Below, in pieces: positions 22,285 through 34,466 of a stretch of DNA of 64,000 nucleotides (the first letter of the stretch is position 1; each line of letters opens with the position of its first letter). The notes below the pieces were generated by a model. It ran no database searches. It was not told the origin of the DNA and saw nothing but the letters and a program-made list of their open reading frames with translations. The DNA comes from Cheiracanthium punctorium (taxonomy: Eukaryota > Arthropoda > Arachnida > Araneae > Cheiracanthiidae). Where the stretch lies: positions 431,600 to 495,599 of the forward strand of contig JAWZYV010000058.1 in NCBI GenBank assembly GCA_038373885.1, in the 5' to 3' direction. Made by a program: the position numbers and the translations under genes.

Positions 22285-23402
22285 AACTTTAATTAGCAAT
22301 TAATTAAAGGGCAAGCTAAAAAATCTGGTGAAACATATAATGAAATAATTAGTTTTAAATCTCTATGACACCACGCCCGGAAAGAACAATACTTAAAACA
22401 TTATCTCTAGACTTTAACAAAAATTTAATTAAAGAACATTGAAGTCTCCAACTATGGCCACATGAACCAGTAGTAACAACGAAAGGCTTTTTGAAATGCA
22501 TTAAAAATGAGCCCAACCTGCTTAAACAATAATTTTTGCTTTAATAAGAAGTAAAAGTGATGCTTTATTAGGAAAATCGTAATCGTACCTTGCGTTTATT
22601 GCACGCTGTTTATTAATTTCTAAGTGATGCAAAGCTGGCGTCTCCAAAGTAAACAAGCGCTTCTGTTTCTCATTAAGTAAGTGATGATTTTTACATATTG
22701 GAGGGGGGGGGGGGTTGAAAGAGAATATTATATTAAAAGAATATTATAAAACCTAAAAACAATATAAAACATTTATAAATTGACGTTGTTTATAAACTTT
22801 TGGAAAATTAAAGAGATTTTTGTAAGAAAATCAAATGATATTAAGAAATTTCCCAAATGCGATAGAGATTCAAAGTTAGTCGGTGTGATCCATCACTACT
22901 TATATACAGGCTTGCTCTGTGTACTTCTGTAAGTGGCCTACGGATAAGGTTATCAGATTTTTTTAACAAAGAATTGGGGAGAAATCAGCATTGTGGCCCC
23001 CAACTCTGAAACAAAGCACGTTGAGTTTGACTGTGGAATTAAATTTGTAGTCATTATTAAATTTGTTGTCTTTTTCTCTCTCTGTCTGTTTTCAGAAGAA
23101 TGAAAAATAAAAATTTGTTTTCTTTTTTTATTTGCTCTTCAACGAATTTTAATACCTAAAATTCTATCATTTTTTCATAACTGCCAACCTTCCCGATTTC
23201 TTCGGGAGATTTTTTACCACAATTTTTAAACAGTTTTATTTTACAGTAAACATTTGGCGTTTCATTAGGCATGAATTGATAGGTTAAAATTAGGGGTAGG
23301 AAATATCAGGAAGAAATTGGAAGCTTGTTTTAGTTCCTGAAGTGTCCTACTCTCCTGTTGAATCCTAGCCCCAGGCTCAGGTCCAGCAAGCAGCGGTTTG
23401 CC
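22285..23402. other. Spacer shared with unit 2
   Basis: No gene was seen. It parallels 41338-42107 and then 44326-44640. A G-run lies at about 22701-22714. Confidence 0.5.
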
Positions 23403-23406
23403 TCAT

Positions 23407-23760
23407 TTTTTTTTTTTATATGCGATCTGACAGAGTCTACGCTTGCAGCAATCTGCACGTCTTCATACATAGACGTTTCCGCAGAATTCGCCACAGTTTT
23501 TGTTGCGAGGTCCCCAATTTGCGGCTTCCGCTAGGGATTGATTTCGTCGGGCTCCTTAAAAACGTTTCCTGTATACGATTTACGGTGTCCGCAGATGGGC
23601 CAAGACGACCACTTCGTTTTCCGTCACATAGGCATCCCGTTTCTTTAAATTTCCGGTACCACAGATGAATTGTTTTGCCAGTTGGTCCCTGTTTTCGATT
23701 TTTCCTACGAAAGGCCCGTTGTACCGACACCACTGATTCAGATTTTGCAAACTCCAACAC
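23407..23760 (-). pseudogene. DUF4817 / helix-turn-helix transposase N-terminus
   Basis: The minus strand encodes MLEFAKSESVVSVQRAFRRK, then GKTIHLWYRKFKETGCLCDG, then ADTVNRIQETFLRSPTKSIP, then KLWRILRKRLCMKTCRLLQA. This is the DNA-binding DUF4817 region typical of IS630/Tc1/mariner-related transposases in arthropods. The frame runs on to LTPSDR and is then cut by an A-run (T-run 23407-23419 on the plus strand), so the whole catalytic domain is missing. The element's upstream terminus is probably near 23975, where GGGTTATTCATAATTCCCTC reads on the minus strand. A copy with the same cut lies at 44640. Confidence 0.8.
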
Positions 23761-24119
23761 ACAAAAAGCTTTCTGTTCGCCTGTAAACTCCTTTATTCTT
23801 TACTACAACTGGCTTCAGTGGTCTATGTTACTGCCATCTACAGGCAACTGCTTAAAATAAAACTAAAATAGTTTCGGAATAATTTCATTTATTTGTTTTT
23901 TTTCATATTCGTCTTTGGTACTTTTAATATAACGCTTCGAAACCCCGGAGGGAATTATGAATAACCCGTATAAAGATAACAAGATGTTTTTCTGCGTACT
24001 CGGGGTACAGCTACTGCAATGCTGTACATTACTACCCTGACTTGAGCAAGGCCGTTTGTAATCTTTATTGCACTCCCAGTTTAGTCAAGCACCTTATTCG
24101 CACTGCTTGTGCAAGATCC

Positions 24120-24683
24120 ACTGCCCCCTCTACGCAGCAAGTAAGTGCGTTCTTAGTTTTACCCCTGGTTAAAAGTGGAACAAAATACAGATAAAATGGC
24201 AGCACATAAGCTGAGAAAAATCTGCTGCATTCTTGTTTTATGAAGAAAATTTTAAACTCGAAAAAAACGTTGAGACAAAATAACACATTTTACTGCTACG
24301 GGTGCACAGAACATTCGCCTTTCTTTACATTTATTCATATTTCTAATCTCGGAAGTCTTTTTCATCACCAAATCATAACTTTTTTCAAATTAGTTGAAAA
24401 TTTTCAAATCCGCATTTTTTTTTTTCCGTGTCACCCGGTGCGAACGCACCCCCGCAACGACACCCTGCGACTCCCGTACAAAACAATTCCCAATGATTAA
24501 AATGTGCCCCATACACTCATGAGGTGACGCACAGAAACTTATACCTTAAAATGTGTCCGAGATATGAAGATAAATATAATGCTGATTTAAACCACTTTTA
24601 AATGGCTCTCGAGGAGAAAATATCATGTCGAATGACAGCATTTCAGGGTGCGTACAGACTTTACGAAGGAAAATCTTTTTTCT
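24120..24683. repeat. Fold-back repeat F2, cut by an LTR
   Basis: It parallels 8770-9290 and 45370-45769, and contains the intact sequence CCCCATACACTCATGAGGTG (about 24507-24526). That is the empty site for the 14-kb insertion in unit 2. The right half, including the inverted arm, is replaced from 24684 by LTR sequence. Confidence 0.6.
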
Positions 24684-25097
24684 AAGTTTTGCTTTCCTGT
24701 CATACTTGCCACGCGCGCTCTGGAGCTATGTTTTATTTCTATATTTAATTTCTAGACACCAGGTTGTTGATTCTGAGTTCTTTCTAGTGTACACGTGTCT
24801 CCACGCCTTTGTAGCCCCGAATGCGGGTCATGTTGGTAAATGTGTGTGGTTCGATTAGAGATAAGACAGAGGCGGAGTTATGTCTTAGCAACCCACGTGG
24901 TGTGGTAAGCGTAAATACCCCTGCATCTCGAATATCGAGAAACTTCTGTCCCTAGAACTTCTTAACTTGTGCACGCAGATTTTCGTACCCGTCTCCCCTC
25001 CCCTCTTCTCATTCTATATTGTAACTTAAATGTAAGGTTCAATAAACCATTGTATCTGCCTTAACTCTGGAACTTTACTGGAATATCTGACGTCTCA
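24684..25097 (+). mobile_element. LTR, 5'-truncated copy
   Basis: It matches the last 414 or so bases of the complete LTRs at 28667 and 61942, including CACGCGCGCTCTGGAGCTATG-like sequence, an AATAAA at about 25040, and the terminal TCTCA. It is followed by internal sequence of the same element. Confidence 0.75.
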
Positions 25098-25300
25098 AAA
25101 AGCCGGCAGGATGACTGCCTGTGTGCCAATTAAAAATTTTAAATTGTAAAAAAATTACGCTCAATAGTCCGGGAGACGGGGTACGGTAAGCGATAACGCA
25201 AGCCACCGCCTACCTTTGAAAGAGATCCGACGGAGTAGAACCAACTTGCCTCTTCACCGACTGCAGATATCTGAACTTCCTCATTCCCTGCTTTCTGCAA
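25098..25300 (+). mobile_element. LTR-element 5' internal (leader) sequence
   Basis: It follows the LTR end directly (AAAAGCCGGCAGGATGACTG on) and parallels 62424-62610. No gag is encoded before similarity ends near 25300. The tRNA primer site is not obvious. Confidence 0.6.
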
Positions 25301-26394
25301 TGCTCTATCGCCGTGGAAGATGAAACTACAATCGCCTGAAAATTTGCGCTCCTGAGTTTTTCGTAGCGACTAACGACACTGATGCCGACACGTAATTTAA
25401 AGAAGTGCCTGCCCTCCGTTTTCTGAGATCATCTTTCTGTACCGTTTACCATACAGAAATCTGCACCTGGTTTTTCAATTTTTTCCCCCGCAAGTCCGCT
25501 GCTATTGGGTCATTCCACGTCAGATCAAACAGTGCAGTTCACCACACCAACTCTGATTTTTCTCAAATTTTATATAGAGAATTTATAGGCTAAGACATCA
25601 ACAAATCTCAATTTTGGAGGTTCTAAGATAATTAATTACCGAGAAATTAATTATGCAAATTTTTAAGTTTTCTGCAAGATGCGTCAACTTTTTTCTCAAT
25701 TCCTTAAATAACTCCTTACCTGTAAAAGTTACTGAAGTGAAAATTTGTTTCTAGGAGTAACTTTTTACGCTGATTCCAAAAATGTTATCGAAATTTGCGT
25801 ATCTTCTATAGTTTATGCATGAGCACTGCATTTGCTAAAAAACATCATGAATTTTTTTTGGCATGTCTGATCACAGACACATGTTTTAAATTTTTATATG
25901 TTGTTAAGATGGAATAATCCTACATCCCAAAAAATTTTCATCTTGGCTTTCTGCTCAGGAGCAGAGAAAAAAAATTGTATGTATGTACCTGTATATATAC
26001 CAGCGGCCTTTACTTTTTTTAGAATAGAGAGAAATAACAATAACATACATAAATGTCATAGAAATCCATGTATATTCACGACAGCTAGAGCACGGACGGA
26101 CGGACAGAGAGACAAACTGAAATCATAAACACTTTTCAACCTTGTCAGAAAGCGGTAAAAAGTGTTAATTTATAATGGCGATCACACTCAAACAGTATAT
26201 ACGTTTATTTCATGCATCGATAAATTTTAACACAGTTTCAAGTTACCGTTAAACTCATATTTAAAATTAAAATTCATTTTACACAAAAAACTCAGTAATC
26301 AATTCAAAGTTATTTTCTAATGTAAATATACATCGTAGCAGACGAAAACGTTTCGTTGACAAATATGAACTCCATGTATTTTAATAATCTCAAG
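25301..26394. other. Unassigned, with small Helitron-like scraps
   Basis: It is mostly unassigned. It has GGGTCATTCCACGTCAGATC at 25507, which looks like a repeat terminus. At 26001-26032 it has the CAGCGGCCTTTAC...AGAATAGAGAGA end that also closes the repeats at 27791, 43584 and 44283. Confidence 0.4.
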
Positions 26395-26571
26395 CAGGGG
26401 CGTAGCCAGAAATCTTTCATGGGGGGGGGTTACGACTACTACAACTCATATATAATGTATACGTGTGTGTGATAATGTAGTGAAGAATATGCATTTTGTA
26501 TGGCAAAAAAATCCTCATGGAAGGGGGGGGGGTTATGATCCTCCTAACCCCCCCCCTTAGCTACGCCCCTG
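26395..26571. mobile_element. hAT MITE, 177 bp, perfect 8-bp target duplication
   Basis: It starts CAGGGGCGTAGCCAG and ends CTTAGCTACGCCCCTG, so inverted ends with the hAT-type CAGGGGCG core. ATCTCAAG flanks it at 26387-26394 and 26572-26579, an exact 8-bp duplication as made by hAT transposases. The interior is G-runs and C-runs without coding capacity. Confidence 0.9.
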
Positions 26572-26929
26572 ATCTCAAGATAGAACCTTCCCCCTTTTTT
26601 TATTCATTTATTGCTAAGGCAGCCACGTTAGCAAATGTGAAACAAAATATTAAAATTGAGTGCTGGTGTTTATAATCTCGTTCACATGCTAGGTTGCAAA
26701 ATTAAAAACATAAAACTGGTTAAGAGTCAGGTCGAGAAATGTTTTATTCCTTTACCGTTAGGATCGCTGCACTTTACCAAATTTCCATTGTTTACATTAT
26801 TGAAACTTAGTTTGGGTACCAAAGACCTAAGCAAGCAGCTATGGAGAGTGTCCACTACTATAATATACCTTCGCAATCCCGAAGAAATAATTTTACTTAT
26901 GAAAAAAAATTAAACTCATAAATCAGGAA
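26572..26929. other. Short spacer
   Basis: Nothing was recognised. One open stretch of 85 codons (26656-26913) shows no family resemblance and is not called. Confidence 0.4.
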
Positions 26930-27791
26930 AAATCCGGATAATTGTGACATCAATATGATGTCATACTCACTTGCAACAGCTACTTTTGCCACGCAAATGA
27001 TAAACTTTTTTTACTCTCGGAAATAAAATGGATCTGAAAAGAGCGAAAAATCGCTTAAAAATGAGGAAACGGCTTGATTTTCAGATTTTTAAAATAGCGC
27101 ATACTATTTTCTATATTTCTATACATATTTATGGTAAATTTCAAGCGGATCGTACACATGGTGTAGATATTATTAGGCTTTTCAGTGCTTAATTTCGTAA
27201 TCTTTTTGCAGTAATGGTGGAAATGAGTTTTATCTTGAGTCAGGGATCAGCGTAACTATATAGTAGGATGATAGGCTTTAAAGAATAACTTCGCATAGAA
27301 CGCAATGTATTGGGAATATTTTGAGTGCTCCTGTAGAAAAACTATAAATGCTACAAATACCATTTTCAATAGGGTACATGGTACAGTAGATAAGAGTAAA
27401 ATATATAAATTTCGTAGAAATCGATGCATATTTACGGAAATTAGATCACGGACGAACATTTTATTTTGGCGTAAAATGGGCATAATTCTAACTCATGTTT
27501 GTACATTTCACGCGATTTTAGATACTTGGAAACGCTTTGTTGCAAAGGAATGAATGATTTTATGCCAAATCTGGAAAACATTCGGTTTATTTTTTTCAGT
27601 TTTTTATTAATATCTTCTAAAATAATTCGATTTTCGAAATTTAAATCAGCTTAGCAGGTTCCTCGGAATTTTTCGAATCTTTGGGCACCTTAGTCGAAAC
27701 TCAAATCCCCACGGTTTAGGAGGAGATAGGTCCACAAGCTTGACAGCGCCAGCGGTGACAGCGGCCTTTACTTTTTTTTAGAATAGAGAGA
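26930..27791 (-). mobile_element. Helitron-related repeat K1
   Basis: Read on the minus strand it begins TCTCTCTATTCTAAAAAAAA, preceded by A, as expected for a Helitron 5' terminus. Copies with the same start lie at 43584 and 44283. The body (for example CGGAAATAAAATGG and a diverged GGGAACGGGT block) is distantly similar to the H2 body near 31100. No CTRR hairpin end was found for it here. Confidence 0.5.
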
Positions 27792-28666
27792 TTTACTGTG
27801 TAAAATTTTTGTGTGTCTAAATGATCGTATATTATTTCCTTTATTGAATAATGATGCTCTAACCATATTTTTACATGTAATAAAATTTAAATTTGCCTCG
27901 ATGGTTAACTAGTAATAAAACCTCTAAGTAGAGTATTCTCCTTCAGAATGTTAAGAAATACTAGTGTTAACCAAATAAGAAAGCACAATAAGCCATTGCT
28001 TGAAATAAAAAATGCCAGGTCACATAAATGCCAGTACCTCATGCAGGCTATCATTTATTGTATTAACTTGCCAAATTCTTCTAGCAAACGTTCCTGTTAA
28101 TACTGCTGTTTCACAGGTATGGTTTTCGAAATTTTCTACACACTATGCACATTTTACATTCTTTTTTTTACATTGCCTTTACATTAAATAAATTTACTCC
28201 ATTTTGCCAAGTTATTTTCATTCCATTCACTTTATGCCATGCAAGCAAAAGCCATAGGTATTCGCCAAAGAAAATGAATGTCAGCCATGTTTATTCCATT
28301 TTGTTTAATTATATTACTATATTGTTATTGTACAGTATTATTGTATTCCACCTAGGTTGCAAATATTTTACTTGTGATATTTTTGAAAAATTTGTGCGCA
28401 CTCATTGTTTCACTGTTTATTGTAAGATTTTCGTAATATTGCATTGTTATTATTTGTCAAATTTTAGAAACTGCATCCTGACTCTTAAGTGTTGTACAAC
28501 ATAACTCCAGAATTCTAGTCAGAAAAATTTAAGGTGTCTAAACTTGAGAATTAGATTAGTTCGCAGTTTTTAAGATTAGGTTGCAAGGACGTCTTTCTCG
28601 CAAGTGAGAGACTGGCCACCTCAATGATATTGCTCGTCAGACTTCTTTTGCCGGGGGGGGGGATAT
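27792..28666 (+). mobile_element. LTR-element 3' internal region
   Basis: It parallels 61010-61941 and ends in the polypurine tract GGGGGGGGGGATAT (about 28653-28666) that primes plus-strand synthesis, immediately before the LTR. The open frame at 28145-28504 is Cys/Phe-rich, and its counterpart at 61165-61779 has a different start and indels. I see no envelope motif and do not call a gene. Confidence 0.65.
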
Positions 28667-29142
28667 TGTAATGTATAAAAAGGTAATTTAGGTTTTACTA
28701 GTTTGGGTATTGTTCAAGCGGGTACTTTCACTGTAAGTTTTGCTTTCCAGTCCTACTTGACACGCGCGCTCTGGAGCTATATTTTATTTCTTTAGTTAAT
28801 TTCTAGACATCAGGTTGCCGATTCTGAGTTCTTCTTAGTGTACACGTGTCTCCACGCGTTTGTAGCCCGAATGCGGGTCATATTGGTAAAGGTGTGTGGT
28901 TCGATTAGAGATAAGAGAGAGGCGGAGTTATGTCTTAGCAACCCACGTGGCGTGGTAAGCGTAAATACCCCTGCACCTCGAAAATCGAGAGACTTCTGTC
29001 ACTAGAACTTCTTAACTAGTCCACGCAGATTTTCGTACCCGTCTCCCCTCCCCTCTTCTCACTCTAAATTGTAACTTAAATGTAATGTTCAATATACCAT
29101 TTTACCTGCCTTAACTCTGGAACTTTACTGGAATATCTGACG

Positions 29143-29147
<5 letters not shown>
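28667..29147 (+). mobile_element. Complete LTR (481 bp)
   Basis: It begins TGTAATGTATAAAAAGG after the polypurine tract and ends GACGTCTCA, so TG...CA termini. TATAAAA sits at the very start. It is followed directly by an AT microsatellite and a Helitron end, so the downstream internal region of the element is absent. The superfamily (BEL/Pao or gypsy) cannot be told from the LTR. Confidence 0.8.

Positions 29148-29197
<50 letters not shown>
29148..29197. repeat. (AT)n microsatellite
   Basis: About 25 AT units separate the LTR end from the Helitron CTAG end. At the homologous site in unit 2 (62650-62659) only about five units remain. Confidence 0.95.
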
Positions 29198-29198
<1 letters not shown>

Positions 29199-31195
29199 TA
29201 GCTGAAGTACCCGTTCTTCGCACGGGAATGAATGGACTTTTTGATATTACGATTTGTGGTGATTACTATTCATTGTAATAAACAGATATAGCAAAATGGA
29301 TATCGCGTTATATTGTGTCCAGTAATCATGCATACCGAATTGCAAGGCAATCATTTGTTCGGTGCAGAAGGCCATGCGGCGTAGCGCAATCTAGTGGCGA
29401 GTTTTAGAAAAACGGATACGGCGAAAATATTCTTCGCATTCAGATATCGATGTATACGAATTTTCATGACTATCGGCTGGACAGTCCTGAAGTTCCTGTG
29501 TTGACGCGACATCTAGTGGCAAGTTATAGGAAAATGGATAGCGCCAAACTCTTCCCCGTGTTCAAATATCTATGTATACCTATTTTCATAGCGATCATTT
29601 GCACAGTCAAGAAGTGATACACTGCAGGGCCATCTAGTGGTTAATTAAAGTAATGATTTGCTACAGCGCCGACAAGTTGCGAGTTATAGCAAAATGGATA
29701 CCGCCAAAATATTCTCATTGTTCAAATAGCTATGTATACTGATTTTCATAGCGACCGTTTGAATTGTCAAGAATTTTCCTGCTGCAGCATCATCTAGTGG
29801 CGAGTTAAAATAATAATGCATTGCAGTGTCATCTAGTGGTGAGTAACATCAAAAGGAACGCAGTTAGAATATATTCTTCGTGCTCAAATGTGTAAGTATA
29901 AAAAATTTTAAGCCGATCGGTCGAACGGTATAGAAGTTGATGCTTTGCAGCGCCATTTAGTGGCAAGTTACAGCAAAATGGATAGTGAAAAATATTCTCC
30001 GTGTTCTAATATTCGCGTGTACCAAATTTCATCGAAATCGGTTGGACGATATTCGCATAGCAAACGGCTAAACGGAATAGAATTCGACGTTGTGCTGCGG
30101 CACCAAGTGGCAAGTTAAGAAAAACGGATAGCAATAAAACCTTCTCCATCATAAAAGACTTAGGTGAACCAAATTTCATCGTGCAACGGTGCTCAACGGT
30201 GCTGGAGTTTTTCAACCTCATAAACACATACCAACATTCATTTTTATCTATAACCAGTGTTATTATATATACCAGTCTCAAATAAAATCCAGTTTCAAAT
30301 CTAAGCCTCGCCAAAGTGCCAGCATACGCCATTTTGCAAGAGTTCTTTCAGGGAATCATTCGAAGCATTGACTTAGCAGCAATCAATATGGGAAATGGTT
30401 CGACCGCCAAAGAGTAGCACGCATTTATTTGAAAATTGGAATCCCTTAATACAGCCGATTTTTTAAAAATTGTCAACTATAATGTGTACTCCGATGTACT
30501 AAATGAGAAGATTTCAATTTTCTAAAATTTGGCGGAATTCCCCCAACTTAAATCAATGTACTCAATTGGCGAGAATTATGAAGTTAGATCGCTTGAAATC
30601 CCTTAATAACTGCATTATTTCTTCACGGATCATTAAAATTTAACGCTGTATTCTAATAAAACCTTTGCACTTGTTTTCAAAAATGTATTTCCTTAAGCTC
30701 TCAATAAATTGCGCCAAGCCGAAAACTGTGCAAACCGCTAGAACTCACTTACTCAAAATCGATATTTCAGCCATTTTATTTTTTCGCCAAACTAAAAAAA
30801 TTTACATATTAGCCTCGGAAATCTTCAATTCTTATTGTTTTACGTGTAAAACATTACATTCCTGCTCTCATTTCCCATGCACACGATATTATAATTTAAA
30901 AAAAAAATAACCTTACGAATATAAACTAACAAAAAAAAATCATTATTATTCTTTTATTTTTACTTTGAGAATTTAAAACAGTTTATTCGGCAAAATCGCC
31001 GCACATGGCAACCACGATCCTTATTTCACACTTTTTTCACTACAGGGGTTACAATTACGGAAAGCTTTTTGCGTGAAGAGCATAAAAAATCTCTTAAATT
31101 CCGGGAACGGGTGGACTTTCAAAATTTTAAAGTGGACTACGATTTATTCTATATTATTTTACATATCTGTGCTAAATTTCAGGCCGATAGGTCAA
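29198..31195 (-). mobile_element. Non-autonomous Helitron, copy H2
   Basis: The 3' end on the minus strand is CTAG at 29201-29198 with the CCCGT/ACGGG hairpin inside, next to an AT-repeat (T beyond CTAG). The body parallels H1 in reverse, including six CATCTAGTGG cores between about 29392 and 29955, and then the block that in H4 lies at 48067-48400. It is the longest copy here. The 5' end is not certain. Confidence 0.7.
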
Positions 31196-31239
31196 TTTTT
31201 GTGGATTTGTATACGAATCAAATCCACAAACAGAATTTC

Positions 31240-31555
31240 ATTTTTATTTATAAGATATACCTGATCTATTTTGCATTTTTTTTTTTTTTACATTTTTTTG
31301 AAAGAAAGTCAATTTGTGTTAGGTAAAATTTTAATTAAAAAGATACGGTTCCTACAAAATTTTTAAAATGAATGAAACAATATATATTCAAGTATGTAAG
31401 ATCCTGAATAAATAATGAAACACAATATCATGAGCGTTGCTATCACAGTAAGTATAAGGAGAACTTACTTATATACACCTGATCGATTTTCCAATATTCA
31501 TTTTGAATTCACTTCACCGGTAATATTAGTATTGACAAATTGGTTTCAAGATTTG
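31240..31555 (+). repeat. Extra copy of the IR upstream sequence
   Basis: It parallels the first 300 bp of the upstream regions at 9674 and 32680 (GATCCTGAATAAATAATGAA is shared). It leads straight into IR fragment F. Confidence 0.7.
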
Positions 31556-32162
31556 TAGTAATATATACTTTACCAAATTCAACTGGCGTTCGTGATATTC
31601 AAGAACTAGAAAATGTCTTTAAGAAAGGTAAATATTACTGCACCAATCATTATCACTCAATATATGTAGATCTAATGCTCGATTCTGCCGATCCAGATGT
31701 AAGAATCATCGGCCACTCGATGAAAAGCAACGAAGGTCAACACGACTTCCATAAACTCTTGAGTACGGAGTCGTCTAAAGTGCCTGCATACATCTGTGGG
31801 GAGACTCTGTTATTCGGAATACATGAGAAGTATTCTGTGTCAGAAGACAGTTTTTTCCGTGATTACACGGCAGTTGGAATCGGGAAAAGATTCTGCTGCA
31901 AGGACCAATTGAATTCCATCATTCATCGCATCTGGGGAGCGAACATTTACACAAAACTCCTTAGAGACACCATGTTTAGAAATGTGCTCCAAATGCTTCT
32001 GAAGCCTTCGGAATCTAATGCAGTCAGTGGAAAAAGACAGTTCTCACTTGCGGACTTCCAAGGGACATTCGTTTCTTAGCATTGGGTTATTCATTGTCTA
32101 TAGCAGTATTTTTATGTGAAAGAATAATTGGAAAATGTAAGCATCATAGAACCTCAAAATGA
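31556..32162 (+). pseudogene. IR copy F, diverged C-terminal half
   Basis: It lacks S1, TM1, pore and TM2. The readable part starts TLPNSTGVRDIQELENVFKK, parallel to FPSIYQIRDMQGLADAVQND of copy A, and runs through S2 with RFCCKDQLNSIIHRIWGANI. A frame change near 32060 separates it from the TM3 segment (FLALGYSLSIAVFLCERIIG) and a stop at 32160-32162. Similarity to the other copies is much lower than among A, B and D, so it is an older paralogue. Unit 1 has no counterpart at this position. Confidence 0.8.
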
Positions 32163-32659
32163 AATTTTGTTACGAGACAGAAGTAAAATAAAGAATTGGA
32201 TATAACAATGCTTCTCCAAGAACTCAATACCTATCCTGATGTTCTTTAGTGAAAAGTAAATATTCATAAAAGTGAGTCGTTAAAATATGAAATACTAAAT
32301 AGATTTTATTCCCTTCTAATTCTTATACAGCAACATCTAATACCGTACATTTTTTCTTTAAATTAATAAGCTTTCAAATTGTTCTTTAGAGTTCTAAACT
32401 CAGATTCCATGTTTAGATCGTTTTCCCGTACTTCTTTTTTCCCCCTTCATTGTATGAGTATTCCTTTTTCTACACACGTAACATTGAAAAATGCTTGAAT
32501 GATTTTCAAAATGTATAAGTATTATGAAATTTTTAATGGAAACGATGTATAAAAATTAATTAAAAATATCCTCGGAAAAATGTATTACTTTATAAGTTTA
32601 CTTTATAAGTTACTTTATAGTTACTTCATAGTTACTATTACTTAATAAGTTTTTTCGAG
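32163..32659. other. Spacer with small TTACTTTATAAG repeats
   Basis: No gene was found. Short tandem variants of ACTTTATAAGTT occur at about 32587-32650. The right edge reads GAGACACCCGGTATATA, like the edge of the fold-back repeat at 9600. Confidence 0.5.
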
Positions 32660-34466
32660 ACACCCGGTATATATATACACTTGATCTACTTTGCATTTTT
32701 TTCACATTTTTATGAAGGAAAATCAATTTATGTTATGAAAAATTTAATTAAAAGGGTTAAAATACTGTTCCTGCATATTTTTTAAAATGAATGAAAGCAT
32801 GTATATATTCAAGTATCTAAGATCCTGAATAAATAATGAAACATAATATACATGAGCGTTGCTATCACAGTAAATAGAAGGGGAACGTACTTATATACGC
32901 CGTACTTATATACATACGGCTATCTATTTTCCATTATTCATTTTGAATTCACTTTACCGGTAATATTAGTATTGACAAATTGATTTCAAGATTTGTACTT
33001 TAGTAATATCTCCATTCTTATTTGTCTTTATTAAAATAAATATATTTTAGTGTCCTTCTGCTAAATATAAAAAAAAATAGATGGGACTAAATACCATCTT
33101 TGTCATAAGCTATTGCTGTAGGCTAGTGTATACTTCTGGAGAAACAGCAATTTAAAGGTATTTATGCTCTTGAAAAAAAAGGATTCCTCTACCTAATGGA
33201 AAAACCAATAATTTAATATGAATAATTCATTTAATCGTTCTACAAGAAATGCGAGTCGATATGCCCAATAATTCTGCAAAGTATCAGACTGTTTCGCTAA
33301 ATAAATGACGCTACTTTCCTCTTAGTGAGGAATTTTATAACTGTCTGAGCTCAGAACAAGTAATAGAAATACTCCATTGCATGATTGTTGTATGATTTCA
33401 AACATTCTGTGGCTAATATTTCACTGACTGATAATCTTTGTCAAATTATTTGCAACTACATTTCACAAAGTACTGAAATAAATAAACGTGTATGGCTGGC
33501 TGTAACTGGTTGTGAAACAGTTAAAACTTCGTAAACCAACACTAATAAAATGTGTTTATCGTTCTGGATAAGTGGTTTGGGCGAAAACATTTCGTCCTTC
33601 ATCAGCAGTTGTCCATACACCGACTGGGGAGTTGTACCAAGTCAGAGAGAAACAGGTATTCAACATGCAATTAAATTTCCTTCTTCCGTAAAAATACGAT
33701 TGCTTGTCTAGTTTCTGAATTGATATCAAAGTGCATCATTTCTAATGACTACTTATTTCACACTAAACAACTACGTAGTGATTTGAAAAGGAATGTGTAA
33801 GAAAAGTGTTTCTCCTCTTGAAAAAGCTTAGACGTTTGATGGTTAAAAATGAATTCTGTTACGTATAAGAATAATTAATAGTTTAACATAGAAGATACGT
33901 TTAATCATTCTACATGAAATATGAATTGTTTGGCCCAACTGCAGAGAAAAGAATCAGACTGTCTTATCTAACTAAATGACATAATTTTGCCCTAATGAGA
34001 AACTTTATAGCTTTATTCCAAAATTGGAAAAAGAGGAACATTATATTGCGTAATTATTGCATAATTTGATACAAATTTTACGTTTAATAATAACTTGGCC
34101 TATAAACATTGTCATATTATTCGCAGTTACGTTCCAATAAGCACTGAAATAAAAAAGCATTAATTAATATTTTTAAAGGATAAAACATAAATTTCAATTA
34201 TATAGAGCAAGAATATCTACTTATAAGGAAGATAAATCTAAATTTAAGTAATAAAAAATTATATTTCTTGAATATCTCATCTAGATTATGCTAAAATCAT
34301 ATAGACATTGTAATGTCTACTTATGATATCATTATTTATCTATCTATTTAACTAATTTTAAAAATAAAATTTAAAAACGCCTACCTTTTACCACTTTTAT
34401 ATTTTGATGACAGTTTTCAGATAAGTATAATTCTTTTCACAATATATTTTTTTTGCATCACAAAGC
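32660..34466. other. Conserved upstream region of IR-D
   Basis: It is collinear with 9674-11436. Both contain TTTGGGCGAAAACATTTCG (here about 33579) and long identical AT-rich stretches up to the ATG. The regulatory parts of the receptor gene presumably lie here. No exon is called. Confidence 0.5.

Noticed and set aside
28145..28504. Cys/Phe-rich open frame just before the LTR, suggestive of an envelope gene
   Set aside because: The homologous region at 61165-61779 has a different start and indels, there is no signal-peptide/fusion/TM arrangement, and base use is like non-coding AT-rich DNA.
29148..30000. Regularly spaced GGCGAGTT/CATCTAGTGG repeats considered as a CRISPR-like array
   Set aside because: Repeats are diverged, spacing is about 120 bp, and they lie inside a Helitron in a eukaryotic genome.
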